In this document: piece by piece, positions 44,967 to 52,918 of the stretch
Layout of the letters: each line of letters starts with the position of its first letter
Numbering within the stretch: the stretch's first letter is position 1
NCBI RefSeq assembly: GCF_000973085.1
Contig: NZ_CP011280.1
Location: 1,255,297-1,319,296 of the forward strand
Reading direction: 5' to 3'
From: Sneathia vaginalis
GTDB taxonomy: Bacteria; Fusobacteriota; Fusobacteriia; Fusobacteriales; Leptotrichiaceae
DNA: 64,000 nucleotides
Notes under the pieces: model-generated
The model's input: the letters and a program-made list of their open reading frames with translations, nothing else
Databases searched by the model: none
Told to the model about the DNA's origin: nothing
Program-made: the position numbers and the translations under genes

Positions 44967-45656
44967 TTATAGCTTCTTTAAATATTCAATTTCATCTTTT
45001 GTTAATTTTCTGTACTTACCTACTTCTAAGTTTTTTAGAGTTAATTCTCCGACTTTAACTCTCTTTAAACTCTTAACAAAATATCCTAAAACTTCAAACA
45101 TCTTTCTTATTTGTCTATTTCTACCTTCGAATATTGCAATTCTAACTTCTGTCTTAGTTAATACTTTAACCTTAGCTGGTGCTGTTTTTACACCATCTAT
45201 TACCACTCCATGTGATAAAGCTTCTATGTGATCTTCTGTTATTTCTTTGTCTATAGTAGCGATATAGCTTTTGTATAATTTTTGTCTTGGATGCATTATC
45301 TTATTATACAAATCTCCATCGTTACTTATTATTATCAACCCTTCTGTTAAATAGTCTAATCTTCCATAAGTGAATAGTCTTTTATTTGAATTAATTAGTG
45401 AAACTGCTGTTACTCTTCCGAACTTATCTTCATTAGAACAAATTACTCTTTTGGGTTTGTTTAGGATATAGTACTCGTATTGGTCAAGTTTTACACGAAC
45501 TCTTTCACCATCTATTCTAACTACATCATTTTCTCTTACTTCGTCACCTTTTTTCGCAACATCCTTATTTATCGTTACTCTACCTATATCTATTAACTCA
45601 TCGGCTTTTCTTCTAGAACAAAAACCTGATAGAGCTATATATTTATTTATCCTCAA
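44967..45656 (-). CDS. rluB: 23S rRNA pseudouridine synthase RluB (RsuA family)
   Basis: The 229-residue protein has an N-terminal S4 RNA-binding domain (MRINKYIALSGFCSRRKADELI) and the RsuA-family catalytic domain with D101 in YGRLDYLTEGLII. RluB modifies U2605 of 23S rRNA; RsuA or RluE specificity cannot be excluded by motif alone. The scpB-rluB pairing is common in bacteria and supports RluB. It overlaps scpB by 14 bases. Confidence 0.92.
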   Translation of the reverse strand: MRINKYIALSGFCSRRKADELIDIGRVTINKDVAKKGDEVRENDVVRIDGERVRVKLDQYEYYILNKPKRVICSNEDKFGRVTAVSLINSNKRLFTYGRLDYLTEGLIIISNDGDLYNKIMHPRQKLYKSYIATIDKEITEDHIEALSHGVVIDGVKTAPAKVKVLTKTEVRIAIFEGRNRQIRKMFEVLGYFVKSLKRVKVGELTLKNLEVGKYRKLTKDEIEYLKKL

Positions 45657-46182
45657 TATTATCCTCCTTATACTCTTTCAACCATTGAGCTTTTTCCATG
45701 TTAAATAATTCTTCTTTTGATTCTATGCCAACATAGCCATAGAAATTTTCTGTAACCTCATAAAGTTTAGGATTCCCTAAACTCTTTTTTCTACCACTAG
45801 CATATATTAATTTCTTTTCAAGTAATGTTTGTATACTACCATCTACACTAACACCTTTAATGTCTTCTATTGCTGATTTAGTAATTGGACCTTTAAAGGC
45901 TATTATTGTAAGGGTTTCCATACTAGATTTTGACAACTTTTTTACTTTTACAGTAGGATTAAAGAAATCCTGTATTGCCTTACCACAGTTAGGATTGGTT
46001 ACAAATTTTACCATTTCTTCCTTTATTTCTAAATTAATACCTGTATTTTCTCTTTTTTCTTTTAAGTCTAATAGAAGGGTCTTTGTTTCTTCTACAGTCT
46101 TATTCAAAAAATCTGCTAATTCTTCTATAGGAACAGGTTTATCTGACAAGAAAATTATTGCCTCTATTTCATTTAAATCCAT
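45643..46182 (-). CDS. scpB: Segregation and condensation protein B
   Basis: The 179-residue winged-helix protein joins ScpA and Smc in chromosome segregation. The opening LNEIEAIIFLSDKPVPIEELADFL and the SMETLTIIAFKGPITKSAIEDIKGVS helix are typical. scpA is usually next to scpB but is not in this window. It starts one base before the mreB stop region and overlaps rluB. Confidence 0.95.
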   Translation of the reverse strand: MDLNEIEAIIFLSDKPVPIEELADFLNKTVEETKTLLLDLKEKRENTGINLEIKEEMVKFVTNPNCGKAIQDFFNPTVKVKKLSKSSMETLTIIAFKGPITKSAIEDIKGVSVDGSIQTLLEKKLIYASGRKKSLGNPKLYEVTENFYGYVGIESKEELFNMEKAQWLKEYKEDNIEDK

Positions 46183-46183
46183 T

Positions 46184-47242
46184 CTAATACTCCATATATT
46201 GTGGTACTATTATATTCCCATATTTATCAAAGTCGTCAAATATACGTGCCATACCATTAACCACTGTATGAATAGGGTCTTCTGAAATAGTAACTTTTAA
46301 TTTGAATTCTTCTTCTATTCTTTGTTTTAGTATGCGTATATTTGCACCTCCACCAGTTAAATATATACCTGTTTCATAAATATCTGCTGATATTTCTGGT
46401 TCTATTTCTTCTAATGCTATCTTTATCTTTTCTACTATTTTATCAATATTTTTCTTAATAGCTGCATCAACTTGGCTACCAACTATTACTAACTCTTGAG
46501 GTAGTCCGTTTGCTGTACCCATACCCTTTATTGTTATTTCTTCTTTATCTGTTGGTGCTGAAGTTGCTAGTATTTTTAATTTTTCAGCTGAAGTTTCTCC
46601 TATTATTATACTATATTGATCCTTTATGAACTCTATTATATCAGCATCAAAATCATCTCCAGCAATCTTTATTGATTCAGACTTTGATGCTCCACCTGAT
46701 GCAACAAAAGCTATTTCTGTTGTACCTGCACCAACATTTACTATTAAATGTCCTTTAGGTTCAAATATATCTATTCCTGCACCTATAGCTGCTACTATAG
46801 GTTCTTCTACTAAATATACTTCCTTTATACCTAAATCACTTACAACATTGAAAAATGATCTTTTTTCTACTTGTGTTACACCACTTGGAACACAGACTAT
46901 AGCCTTACCTTGTAGTACTGCATCTTTTCCTATTCTTTCTAAAAAATCACCTAACATTTTTACAGTCATTTCATAATTTGATATTACACCATTTTTTAAT
47001 GGACGAATTATTTCAATAAAATTAGGTCTTCTTCCAGCTATTCTCTTAGCATCATTCCCTATTTTATCAACTACTTCTGTTTTAATATTTCTTGAAACAT
47101 ATGTAGGTTCATCAACTAAAATACCATCATTTTTTACGTAAATTATTGTATTTGCAGTACCTAAGTCTATACCTATTTCTTTGTAAACTCTTGATTTAAA
47201 AACTGTGTTCTTAATCTTTTTTAATTGTTTTAATATCTTCAT
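46184..47242 (-). CDS. mreB: Rod-shape-determining actin homologue MreB
   Basis: The 352-residue protein has the actin-type phosphate 1 motif IGIDLGTANTIIYV, VGAGTTEIAFVASGG (phosphate 2) and ETGIYLTGGGANI (adenosine motif). It assembles along the membrane and guides side-wall synthesis. mreC and mreD are not adjacent here; mreB sits alone between ftsK and scpB. Confidence 0.96.
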   Translation of the reverse strand: MKILKQLKKIKNTVFKSRVYKEIGIDLGTANTIIYVKNDGILVDEPTYVSRNIKTEVVDKIGNDAKRIAGRRPNFIEIIRPLKNGVISNYEMTVKMLGDFLERIGKDAVLQGKAIVCVPSGVTQVEKRSFFNVVSDLGIKEVYLVEEPIVAAIGAGIDIFEPKGHLIVNVGAGTTEIAFVASGGASKSESIKIAGDDFDADIIEFIKDQYSIIIGETSAEKLKILATSAPTDKEEITIKGMGTANGLPQELVIVGSQVDAAIKKNIDKIVEKIKIALEEIEPEISADIYETGIYLTGGGANIRILKQRIEEEFKLKVTISEDPIHTVVNGMARIFDDFDKYGNIIVPQYMEY

Positions 47243-47254
47243 TTTATTCTCCCA

Positions 47255-49597
47255 CTATATTATTTTATATCCACTATCATCTAATACACCGTTATTTTTT
47301 AACTCTTCATTTATTCTTGATGCTCTATTAAATCCTATTTTCAATTCTCTTTGCAATAAAGATATTGAAATCTTATCTTCAGCTTTTTCTACTAGTTCCA
47401 AAGCCTTAGAGTAATATGGATCTTGATCTTCTTCATCTTCTGTAGGTGTTAATATATCCATATTGTATACAGCTTCTTTTTTAGATTTTAATACTGTAGT
47501 TAAGTTAACAACCTCATCGTCTGATATGTATGCTCCTTGTATTCTTTCTAATTTTGAGCTTCCACTTTCAAGTAAAAGCATATCTCCTCTACCCAATAGC
47601 TTTTCTGCACCAACTTGATCTAATATTGTTCTTGAATCTATTTGTGATCTTAGTGCAAATGATATTCTACTTGGTAAGTTTGCTTTTATCATACCAGTTA
47701 TTACATCTGTTGATGGTCTTTGAGTTGCTACTATCAAATGTATACCTACAGCTCTTGCTTTTTGAGCTATACGTGCTATTGAAGTTTCAACACTATTAGC
47801 TGAAACCATCATAAGGTCTGCTAATTCATCTATTATTATTACTATATATGGCATTTTATCATGCTTTACAAGCCTATTGTATGACTTAATATTTCTAATT
47901 CCTAATTCTGCTAATTTTTTGTATCTTAATTCCATTTCAGATACAGCCCATTTTAAAGCTATAGCCGCTTGTTCTGGATCTATTATTACTGGAACTAGCA
48001 AATGTGGTATACCATTATATGGCATTAATTCTACCATCTTAGGGTCTACAAGTATAAACTTAACTTCATCACTACTTTTCTTAGAAATCAATGTAGATAC
48101 TATTGTATTTATCGCAACACTCTTACCTGATCCTGTTTGACCTGCAATTAGTAAATGTGGCATTTTAGCAATATCTATTATCTTATCTCTACCAATAATA
48201 TCCTTACCTAGTACAACGCTTAATTCTCCCTGTTCTAGTGCCTTATCATGTATTAAATTTGAGAAATATACATTTTCCTTTATCTTATTAGGTGTTTCAA
48301 TACCTATTGTTGACTTACCTGGTATAGGTGCTTCAAATCTTACACTTTCTGCTTCTAAATACATAGATATTTCATCAGATAATTGTGTCACCTTATTAAC
48401 CCTAACACCTGTTGGTATGGTAATTTCATAACGAGTTATTGTAGGTCCAGTAGCATAATCAACTACCTTCGCATCAACACCAAATTCTTTTAAAACTTTT
48501 TCTAGTTTTTGTATATTTTCATTTATCTCTTGCTTCATTTTTAATTTTTCTTTTTCATCAACCTTTTTATACTCAAAAACTTCTTCTATTGATTTTTTTA
48601 AGTCCTCGTCGATTTTTTCTATTTTAACTTCTTTTTGTACAGGTTTTGGCTCTGTTTTTTCTTCTACTTCTGTCAATACTTCTGTTTCTTCTGCTACTAC
48701 TTCTTCTTCTTTTTCTTCTTTTTTTATACTATCTTCAGCTTGTTGTATTCTTTCCTTGTTCTTTATATATTCATCCCATTTTTTTTGTTGTTCTTCTAAT
48801 TCTTCTTTTGAATAATATTCAGTTTTATCAAAGTAATTTTCCTTAGGTTTTTTTGATATCTTCTTATCAAAGCTTTCATTAGATAAGGTTATTATTACAT
48901 TTTTTACCTTATTCTCTCTTTCTTTTGCTAATATTTCTTTTTCTTCTCTTTCTAACTTCTTTTTAACTTCTAATATTTGCTTTTTCTTTAAGTATTCTTC
49001 TGAATTAAAGTATTTATGTGTCTGAACTACTATACTAATCCCTAAGAATATTACTCTTGAGAAAGCTAAGAAAAGAAAAATAATAGAAAGAATTAAAAGT
49101 GATAATTTGTATACCACATTATTACTCAGGAAGTATAAGGGGATTGAACTTACAGCTCCAAGTAATCCTGCACCACCTTTAGAAAATCCAAATTCTAACA
49201 ATTTTTGTCCTGCTTTTATTAAACTTTGTTCTGAACTTACATCTATTTTACTAATAGTCATAAATGAAGAAAGTAATACTGAAAAGATAATATAGAAAAT
49301 CTTTTTAGATAGTGAAATTTCTTCTTCTACGATTATGCTAATTATTATTACTACTAAGGCCAGTATTAGAAAATAGTACATAGACCCAAATAATATATGG
49401 AAAAATCCATTTATTTTTAATAACACTGTATTAACTACACCTGAATTAAGTTGTAGAGAATTTCTTAAAAAGTCTGTTACTAGTAAGACTAAGACTAGTA
49501 TAGAACTTACAATTAATTCAAGTATATTTATCTTCTTTTTGTTTTCATTTGCTCTTATTCTTTTTTCGCTTATAGTTAAATTCTTTTTCTTCTTCAC
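47255..49597 (-). CDS. ftsK: DNA translocase FtsK/SpoIIIE
   Basis: The 780-residue protein clears DNA from the closing septum. About four membrane helices occupy residues ~25-200, and a Lys/Glu-rich linker runs to ~330. The motor domain has Walker A (AGQTGSGKS) and the DELADLMM Walker B. The C-terminal ~65 residues form a gamma winged helix that reads oriented DNA (SISLLQRELKIGFNRASR). I prefer the GTG at 49597 with AAGGA 7 bases upstream. Starts at 49621 (ATG) or 49627 (GTG) are open but lie almost on the predicted transcription start. Confidence 0.93.
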   Translation of the reverse strand: MKKKKNLTISEKRIRANENKKKINILELIVSSILVLVLLVTDFLRNSLQLNSGVVNTVLLKINGFFHILFGSMYYFLILALVVIIISIIVEEEISLSKKIFYIIFSVLLSSFMTISKIDVSSEQSLIKAGQKLLEFGFSKGGAGLLGAVSSIPLYFLSNNVVYKLSLLILSIIFLFLAFSRVIFLGISIVVQTHKYFNSEEYLKKKQILEVKKKLEREEKEILAKERENKVKNVIITLSNESFDKKISKKPKENYFDKTEYYSKEELEEQQKKWDEYIKNKERIQQAEDSIKKEEKEEEVVAEETEVLTEVEEKTEPKPVQKEVKIEKIDEDLKKSIEEVFEYKKVDEKEKLKMKQEINENIQKLEKVLKEFGVDAKVVDYATGPTITRYEITIPTGVRVNKVTQLSDEISMYLEAESVRFEAPIPGKSTIGIETPNKIKENVYFSNLIHDKALEQGELSVVLGKDIIGRDKIIDIAKMPHLLIAGQTGSGKSVAINTIVSTLISKKSSDEVKFILVDPKMVELMPYNGIPHLLVPVIIDPEQAAIALKWAVSEMELRYKKLAELGIRNIKSYNRLVKHDKMPYIVIIIDELADLMMVSANSVETSIARIAQKARAVGIHLIVATQRPSTDVITGMIKANLPSRISFALRSQIDSRTILDQVGAEKLLGRGDMLLLESGSSKLERIQGAYISDDEVVNLTTVLKSKKEAVYNMDILTPTEDEEDQDPYYSKALELVEKAEDKISISLLQRELKIGFNRASRINEELKNNGVLDDSGYKII

Positions 49598-49633
49598 TTT
49601 TCCGTCCTTCACACTACACATTTTCACTTGTAC

Positions 49634-49662
49634 ATTTTAACATAATTTTTACTTTTTTTAAA
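49634..49662 (-). promoter_or_regulatory. Promoter of the ftsK-mreB-...-DUF2207 operon
   Basis: On the minus strand, TTTAAA, 17 bases, then TAAAAT. The predicted transcript begins near 49627, which argues against the most upstream ftsK starts. Confidence 0.55.
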
Positions 49663-49716
49663 TGCTTATACTTTGCTTTTAATATTTTTATTTTCTTCGA
49701 TTTTATTTGATTTTAT

Positions 49717-49745
49717 TTGATTTTTTTTTAATAATCGATTATACT
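49717..49745 (+). promoter_or_regulatory. Promoter of ompA
   Basis: TTGATT (49717-49722), 17 bases, then TATACT (49740-49745). It implies a ~58-base leader before ompA. The T-rich TTTATTTGAT repeats just upstream may act as an UP-like element. Confidence 0.75.
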
Positions 49746-49810
49746 ATGAATATACGGCGAGAGCCTATATATATAGTAGTCAAAAAAATCTTTATAAGGA
49801 GGAAAAAAAC

Positions 49811-50884
49811 ATGAAGAAAATAGCACTTATGGCTTTAGCATTAACTACTGTCTCTGCATTTGGTTGGGAAGTTAATGTTAAAACTGGTTATGATTTCTAC
49901 AGAGGTGGAAAAAAAGTTACAACTAATACAGATAAAGATGACGTTTTAGGTAACGGATGGACACTTGGTGCAGAAGTTATACCTTTCAACAAAGGTGTAG
50001 TTGAACTTGGTGTTGGTACTGAATACAATTTTGGTACAACTAAAGATAGATTCAGTGAATATAACAATGGTGTAGAAAATAAACAAGCTCACCACTTTGC
50101 ACCTATTTACGCTTTAGCCAAAGTAAATCTATTTAGATCTGAAGACAATAATTCATCAGCTTATGCTTTAGCTAGATTTGGTGGTGTTGTTTACGGAACA
50201 AAAGATAATAGTAAAGATACATACACTAACCGTGGTGGAGTTTACTATGGTGCAGGTTTAGGATTTGACTATGGTCACTTCCTAGTTGAAGGTCTATACG
50301 ATGGTGCATACTTACCTAAGACTGATACAGCAACTGCTGAATTTATTAACAAAGCTGGTATAAGAGTTGGATTTAAATTTGGTGATTACAAGGTTGTAAA
50401 ACCTGTTGTAGTTGAAGAAGCTCCAGCACCTGCTCCAGTAGAAATTGTAGAACCTGTTGCTCCAAAGGTAGTTAGACCTACTAAAGTTGAAACTAAAACT
50501 AAATTTATACATGCTATGTGTGATGCAGAAGCTAAGAAATGTGTAATTCACGGATTTAAGATCGACGGAAGAAAACCTAACAAGAAGGAATCTAAAGACT
50601 TAGGAGAAGTTGTTAAATTATTAAACGACTTTGCTGATTCAGGAACTATTGATATAGTTGGACATACTGACTCAACTGGTTCTGATAAATATAACCAAAA
50701 ATTATCAGTAATAAGAGCACAAGAAGTTAATAAATTATTAACTCAATACGGATTAAAGAGCGAATACAAGATTAACTCTGTTTCAGGTAAAGGTGAAAAA
50801 GAACCTATGGCTACAAACAAGACTAGAGCTGGTAGAACTCTAAACAGACGTGTTGAATTATTATTTAGTGACATTGTTAGATAG
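49811..50884 (+). CDS. OmpA family outer membrane protein
   Basis: The 357-residue protein has a signal peptide (MKKIALMALALTTVSAFG) and an eight-stranded barrel to about residue 195. A Pro/Val/Glu-rich linker (APAPAPVEIVEPVAP) and a C-terminal OmpA_C peptidoglycan-binding domain (about 245-355) follow, with DIVGHTDSTGSDKYN and LNRRVEL. Two cysteines seven residues apart (MCDAEAKKC) in the domain start can form a disulfide, as in other fusobacterial OmpA. The ribosome binding site AAGGAGG is strong; the gene is monocistronic and probably highly expressed. Confidence 0.95.
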   Translation: MKKIALMALALTTVSAFGWEVNVKTGYDFYRGGKKVTTNTDKDDVLGNGWTLGAEVIPFNKGVVELGVGTEYNFGTTKDRFSEYNNGVENKQAHHFAPIYALAKVNLFRSEDNNSSAYALARFGGVVYGTKDNSKDTYTNRGGVYYGAGLGFDYGHFLVEGLYDGAYLPKTDTATAEFINKAGIRVGFKFGDYKVVKPVVVEEAPAPAPVEIVEPVAPKVVRPTKVETKTKFIHAMCDAEAKKCVIHGFKIDGRKPNKKESKDLGEVVKLLNDFADSGTIDIVGHTDSTGSDKYNQKLSVIRAQEVNKLLTQYGLKSEYKINSVSGKGEKEPMATNKTRAGRTLNRRVELLFSDIVR

Positions 50885-50892
50885 TTAAAGAG

Positions 50893-50917
50893 AAAAGTGC
50901 AGAAATGCACTTTTTTT
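50893..50917 (+). terminator. Intrinsic terminator of ompA
   Basis: AAAGTGCA-GAAA-TGCACTTT forms a stem with a stable GAAA tetraloop and a T-run. Confidence 0.93.
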
Positions 50918-50918
50918 C

Positions 50919-50947
50919 TTGCAATTTTTTAAAAAAAATGTTAATAT
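50919..50947 (+). promoter_or_regulatory. Promoter of rplS
   Basis: TTGCAA, 17 bases, then TAATAT, beginning right after the ompA terminator. The leader before rplS is about 70 bases. Confidence 0.7.
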
Positions 50948-51023
50948 TATCTGTAATACCGAAACGGTCCTCTAGATATTATTTATCATACGAACGTTTT
51001 ATAACGAAGGGAGTGTATATTTT

Positions 51024-51383
51024 TTGAAGGAAAGATTAATCGAACTTGTAGAAAAGAAATATCTTAAAGCTGATGTAACTAAAGAAATGTTCAAAGCTGG
51101 AGATACTATTGCAGTTTACTACAAAGTTATTGAAGGAAACAAAGAAAGAATCCAAGTATTCGAAGGAATAGTTATTAGAGTTTCTGGTACAGGAATAGCA
51201 AAAAATTTCACTGTAAGAAAAGTTTCTTCTGGTATAGGAGTTGAAAGAATAATACCTCTTAACTCACCATCTATCGAAAAGATAGAAGTTAAGAAGGTTG
51301 GTAAAGTAAGAAGATCAAGACTTTACTACTTAAGAAATCTTTCAGGTAAAGCTGCTCGTATTAAAGAAATTAGAAATAAATAA
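51024..51383 (+). CDS. rplS: Ribosomal protein bL19
   Basis: The 119-residue protein lies at the 30S-50S interface. Family sequence is clear: [28 protein letters not shown], then [19 protein letters not shown], and the basic tail [20 protein letters not shown]. The start must be TTG at 51024: no ATG or GTG stands in frame near it, L19 proteins begin at this point, and AAGGGAG lies 10 bases upstream. A promoter and terminator make it monocistronic, without the usual trmD/rimM neighbours. Confidence 0.95.
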   Translation: MKERLIELVEKKYLKADVTKEMFKAGDTIAVYYKVIEGNKERIQVFEGIVIRVSGTGIAKNFTVRKVSSGIGVERIIPLNSPSIEKIEVKKVGKVRRSRLYYLRNLSGKAARIKEIRNK

Positions 51384-51411
51384 AAATAGACACAATTGTG
51401 TCTATTTTTTT
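51383..51411. terminator. Palindromic bidirectional terminator behind rplS
   Basis: The perfect 20-base palindrome ATAGACACAATTGTGTCTAT is flanked by A and T runs, so it works on both strands. Before the IS insertion it would have lain next to the sdaA stop and served both genes. Confidence 0.92.
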
Positions 51412-51485
51412 AACATAACAGGCAAGAAGTCGCCCACCTCTGCAGGTTGTGTGATGAATTGCCCTATTTTTTTTAGAGAATAAAG

Positions 51486-51494
51486 TGATATAAT
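51486..51494 (+). promoter_or_regulatory. Extended -10 in the IS left end
   Basis: TG-A-TATAAT (TATAAT at 51489-51494) lies 36 bases before the tnpA remnant. No good -35 is visible. Confidence 0.5.
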
Positions 51495-51529
51495 CAAATC
51501 AGTAGATATATAAAAATAGGAGTAAAATA

Positions 51530-51622
51530 ATGATATTAGATAGTAATTCTCATTCAGTATTCTTACTGTATTATCACTTAGTTCTTATTGTAAAATATAG
51601 AAGAACAAGGACAAAGGATTAA
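51530..51622 (+). pseudogene. 5' remnant of tnpA (IS200/IS605 transposase)
   Basis: The first ~25 codons match the conserved TnpA start (SNSHSVF, then YYHLVLIVKYRR), with an AGGAG site in front. The frame then ends at TAA after 30 residues. All catalytic parts (HUH and Tyr) are missing, and tnpB begins 24 bases later, so an internal deletion removed most of tnpA. Confidence 0.88.
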
Positions 51623-51645
51623 ATAATTTTGAGGGATGTGGACTG

Positions 51646-52785
51646 ATGAAACAGCTAAAAGCATATAAATTTAGAATTTATCCAAGCGATGAACAAAAGA
51701 TATTTTTTAGTAAAACTTTTGGTTGTGTTCGCCTTGTATACAATCTTATGCTAAATGATAGAATTAAAGCATATGAAGAAAGTAAGGGTAATCCTGATAA
51801 AAAATTAAAATATCCTACTCCTGCAAAATACAAAAAAGAGTATGAATTTCTAAAAGAAGTTGATAGTCTTGCTCTCGCTAATGCTCAAATGAATTTAGAT
51901 AAAGCATATAAAAACTTTTTTAGAAATAAATCTGTTGGTTTCCCTAGATTCAAATCTAAGAAAAATCCTGTACAGAGCTATACAACTAATAATCAAAATG
52001 GAACTGTAAATATTTTTGAAAAATGGTTAAAACTTCCAAAATTAAAAGAATTAGTAAAAATAAAAGTGCATAGGAAAGTAAATGGTATAGTAAAATCTGC
52101 TACTATTTTGCGTAATGGAAGTGGTAAGTATTTTATCTCTTTGTTATGTGAAACAGATATTCAAGAAATGTCAAAAACTAATTCATCTGTAGGAATTGAT
52201 TTAGGTATAAAAGATATAGCTATTTTATCTACTGGAGAAAAAATAGAAAATCTTAAATTTAGAAAGCAATTAGAAAATAAATTAAAAAGAGAACAAAGAA
52301 AATTATCAAAAAGATTTTTAGTTGCTAAAAAAGAAAATAGAGAATTAAGCGAATCTAAAAACTATCAAAAACAAAGAATTAAAGTAGCCAAGATACATGA
52401 AAAAATTATGAATATGAGAACAGATTTCTTAAATAAGTTGAGTACATATATTATCAAAAACCACGATATTATTTGTATTGAAGACTTAAATACAAAAGGA
52501 CTACTTCATAATAATAAATTATCTAAATCTATTGCTGATGTATCTTGGGGTAATTTTGTAAATAAACTTGAGTATAAAGCGAAATGGTATGGTAAAGAGA
52601 TAATAAAAATAGATAGGCTATATCCATCAAGTCAAATATGCTCTGTATGTGGGCAACGTGATGGCAAGAAAACTCTTGATGTAAGAGAGTGGACTTGTAC
52701 AATTTGTCATGCTCATCACGACAGAGATATAAATGCAAGTAAAAATATATTGACAGAAGGTCTAAGAATAAGACAAGCAGTCTAA
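51646..52785 (+). CDS. tnpB: RNA-guided endonuclease TnpB
   Basis: The 379-residue protein is a full TnpB. An N-terminal OrfB helix-turn-helix domain (KAYKFRIYPSDEQKIFFSKTFGC) precedes the RuvC-like nuclease. The catalytic acids D185 (GIDLGIKD), E279 (CIEDLN) and D361 (DRDINASKN) are all present at nearly the positions known for ISDra2 TnpB (D191, E278, D361). A zinc ribbon (C332, C335, C351, C354) sits between the last two. TnpB with its omega RNA cuts DNA next to a TAM and helps the IS persist. The C-terminus is short (RIRQAV) but no known catalytic part is missing. Confidence 0.96.
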   Translation: MKQLKAYKFRIYPSDEQKIFFSKTFGCVRLVYNLMLNDRIKAYEESKGNPDKKLKYPTPAKYKKEYEFLKEVDSLALANAQMNLDKAYKNFFRNKSVGFPRFKSKKNPVQSYTTNNQNGTVNIFEKWLKLPKLKELVKIKVHRKVNGIVKSATILRNGSGKYFISLLCETDIQEMSKTNSSVGIDLGIKDIAILSTGEKIENLKFRKQLENKLKREQRKLSKRFLVAKKENRELSESKNYQKQRIKVAKIHEKIMNMRTDFLNKLSTYIIKNHDIICIEDLNTKGLLHNNKLSKSIADVSWGNFVNKLEYKAKWYGKEIIKIDRLYPSSQICSVCGQRDGKKTLDVREWTCTICHAHHDRDINASKNILTEGLRIRQAV

Positions 52786-52918
52786 AAGGAAGTATAAAGA
52801 ACCGTAGGAACTACGGGGATAGCTTGGTAAATATAGTTGGCTAACGAAAGCAACTACTTCCCAAGAAGAAGCTCCCACTTCAAAAATTACAAAGTAATTT
52901 TAAGTGGGAGAGGTTCAC
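52786..52918 (+). ncRNA. Putative omega RNA (reRNA) scaffold of TnpB
   Basis: The 3' end of tnpB and the region behind it hold several hairpins: CCGTAG-GAA-CTACGG, AGTTG...CAACT and the right-end stem TCCCACTT...AAGTGGGA, ending in GGTTCAC. This layout is that of known TnpB guide RNAs, which continue past the right end. The guide would be the flank from 52919 on, TCTAAAGGTACACCAGCTGG, which is antisense to the last codons of sdaA. Family recognition is from layout, not from a covariance search. Confidence 0.7.

Larger units (their letters stand above)
51414..52918 (+). mobile_element. IS605-type element with intact tnpB and deleted tnpA
   Basis: The 1505-base element has the parts of an IS200/IS605 insertion: a left end with a small hairpin (ACCT-CTGC-AGGT, about 51437-51448), a tnpA remnant, tnpB, and a right end with the hairpin around TCCCACTT...AAGTGGGA finishing in GGTTCAC. 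There are no terminal inverted repeats or target duplication, as usual in this family. Boundaries are set by target logic: the left flank ends in TTTAA, and joining it to the right flank TCTAAAGG rebuilds an sdaA stop codon. The TnpA remnant cannot be active, so movement would need TnpA in trans. Confidence 0.88.

Noticed and set aside
43205-49621. Long open frames opposite to gatA, mreB, ftsK and other genes
   Set aside because: They mirror coding genes on the other strand, have low-complexity Leu/Ser/Phe-rich translations and no ribosome binding sites, so they are shadows of AT-rich codon use.
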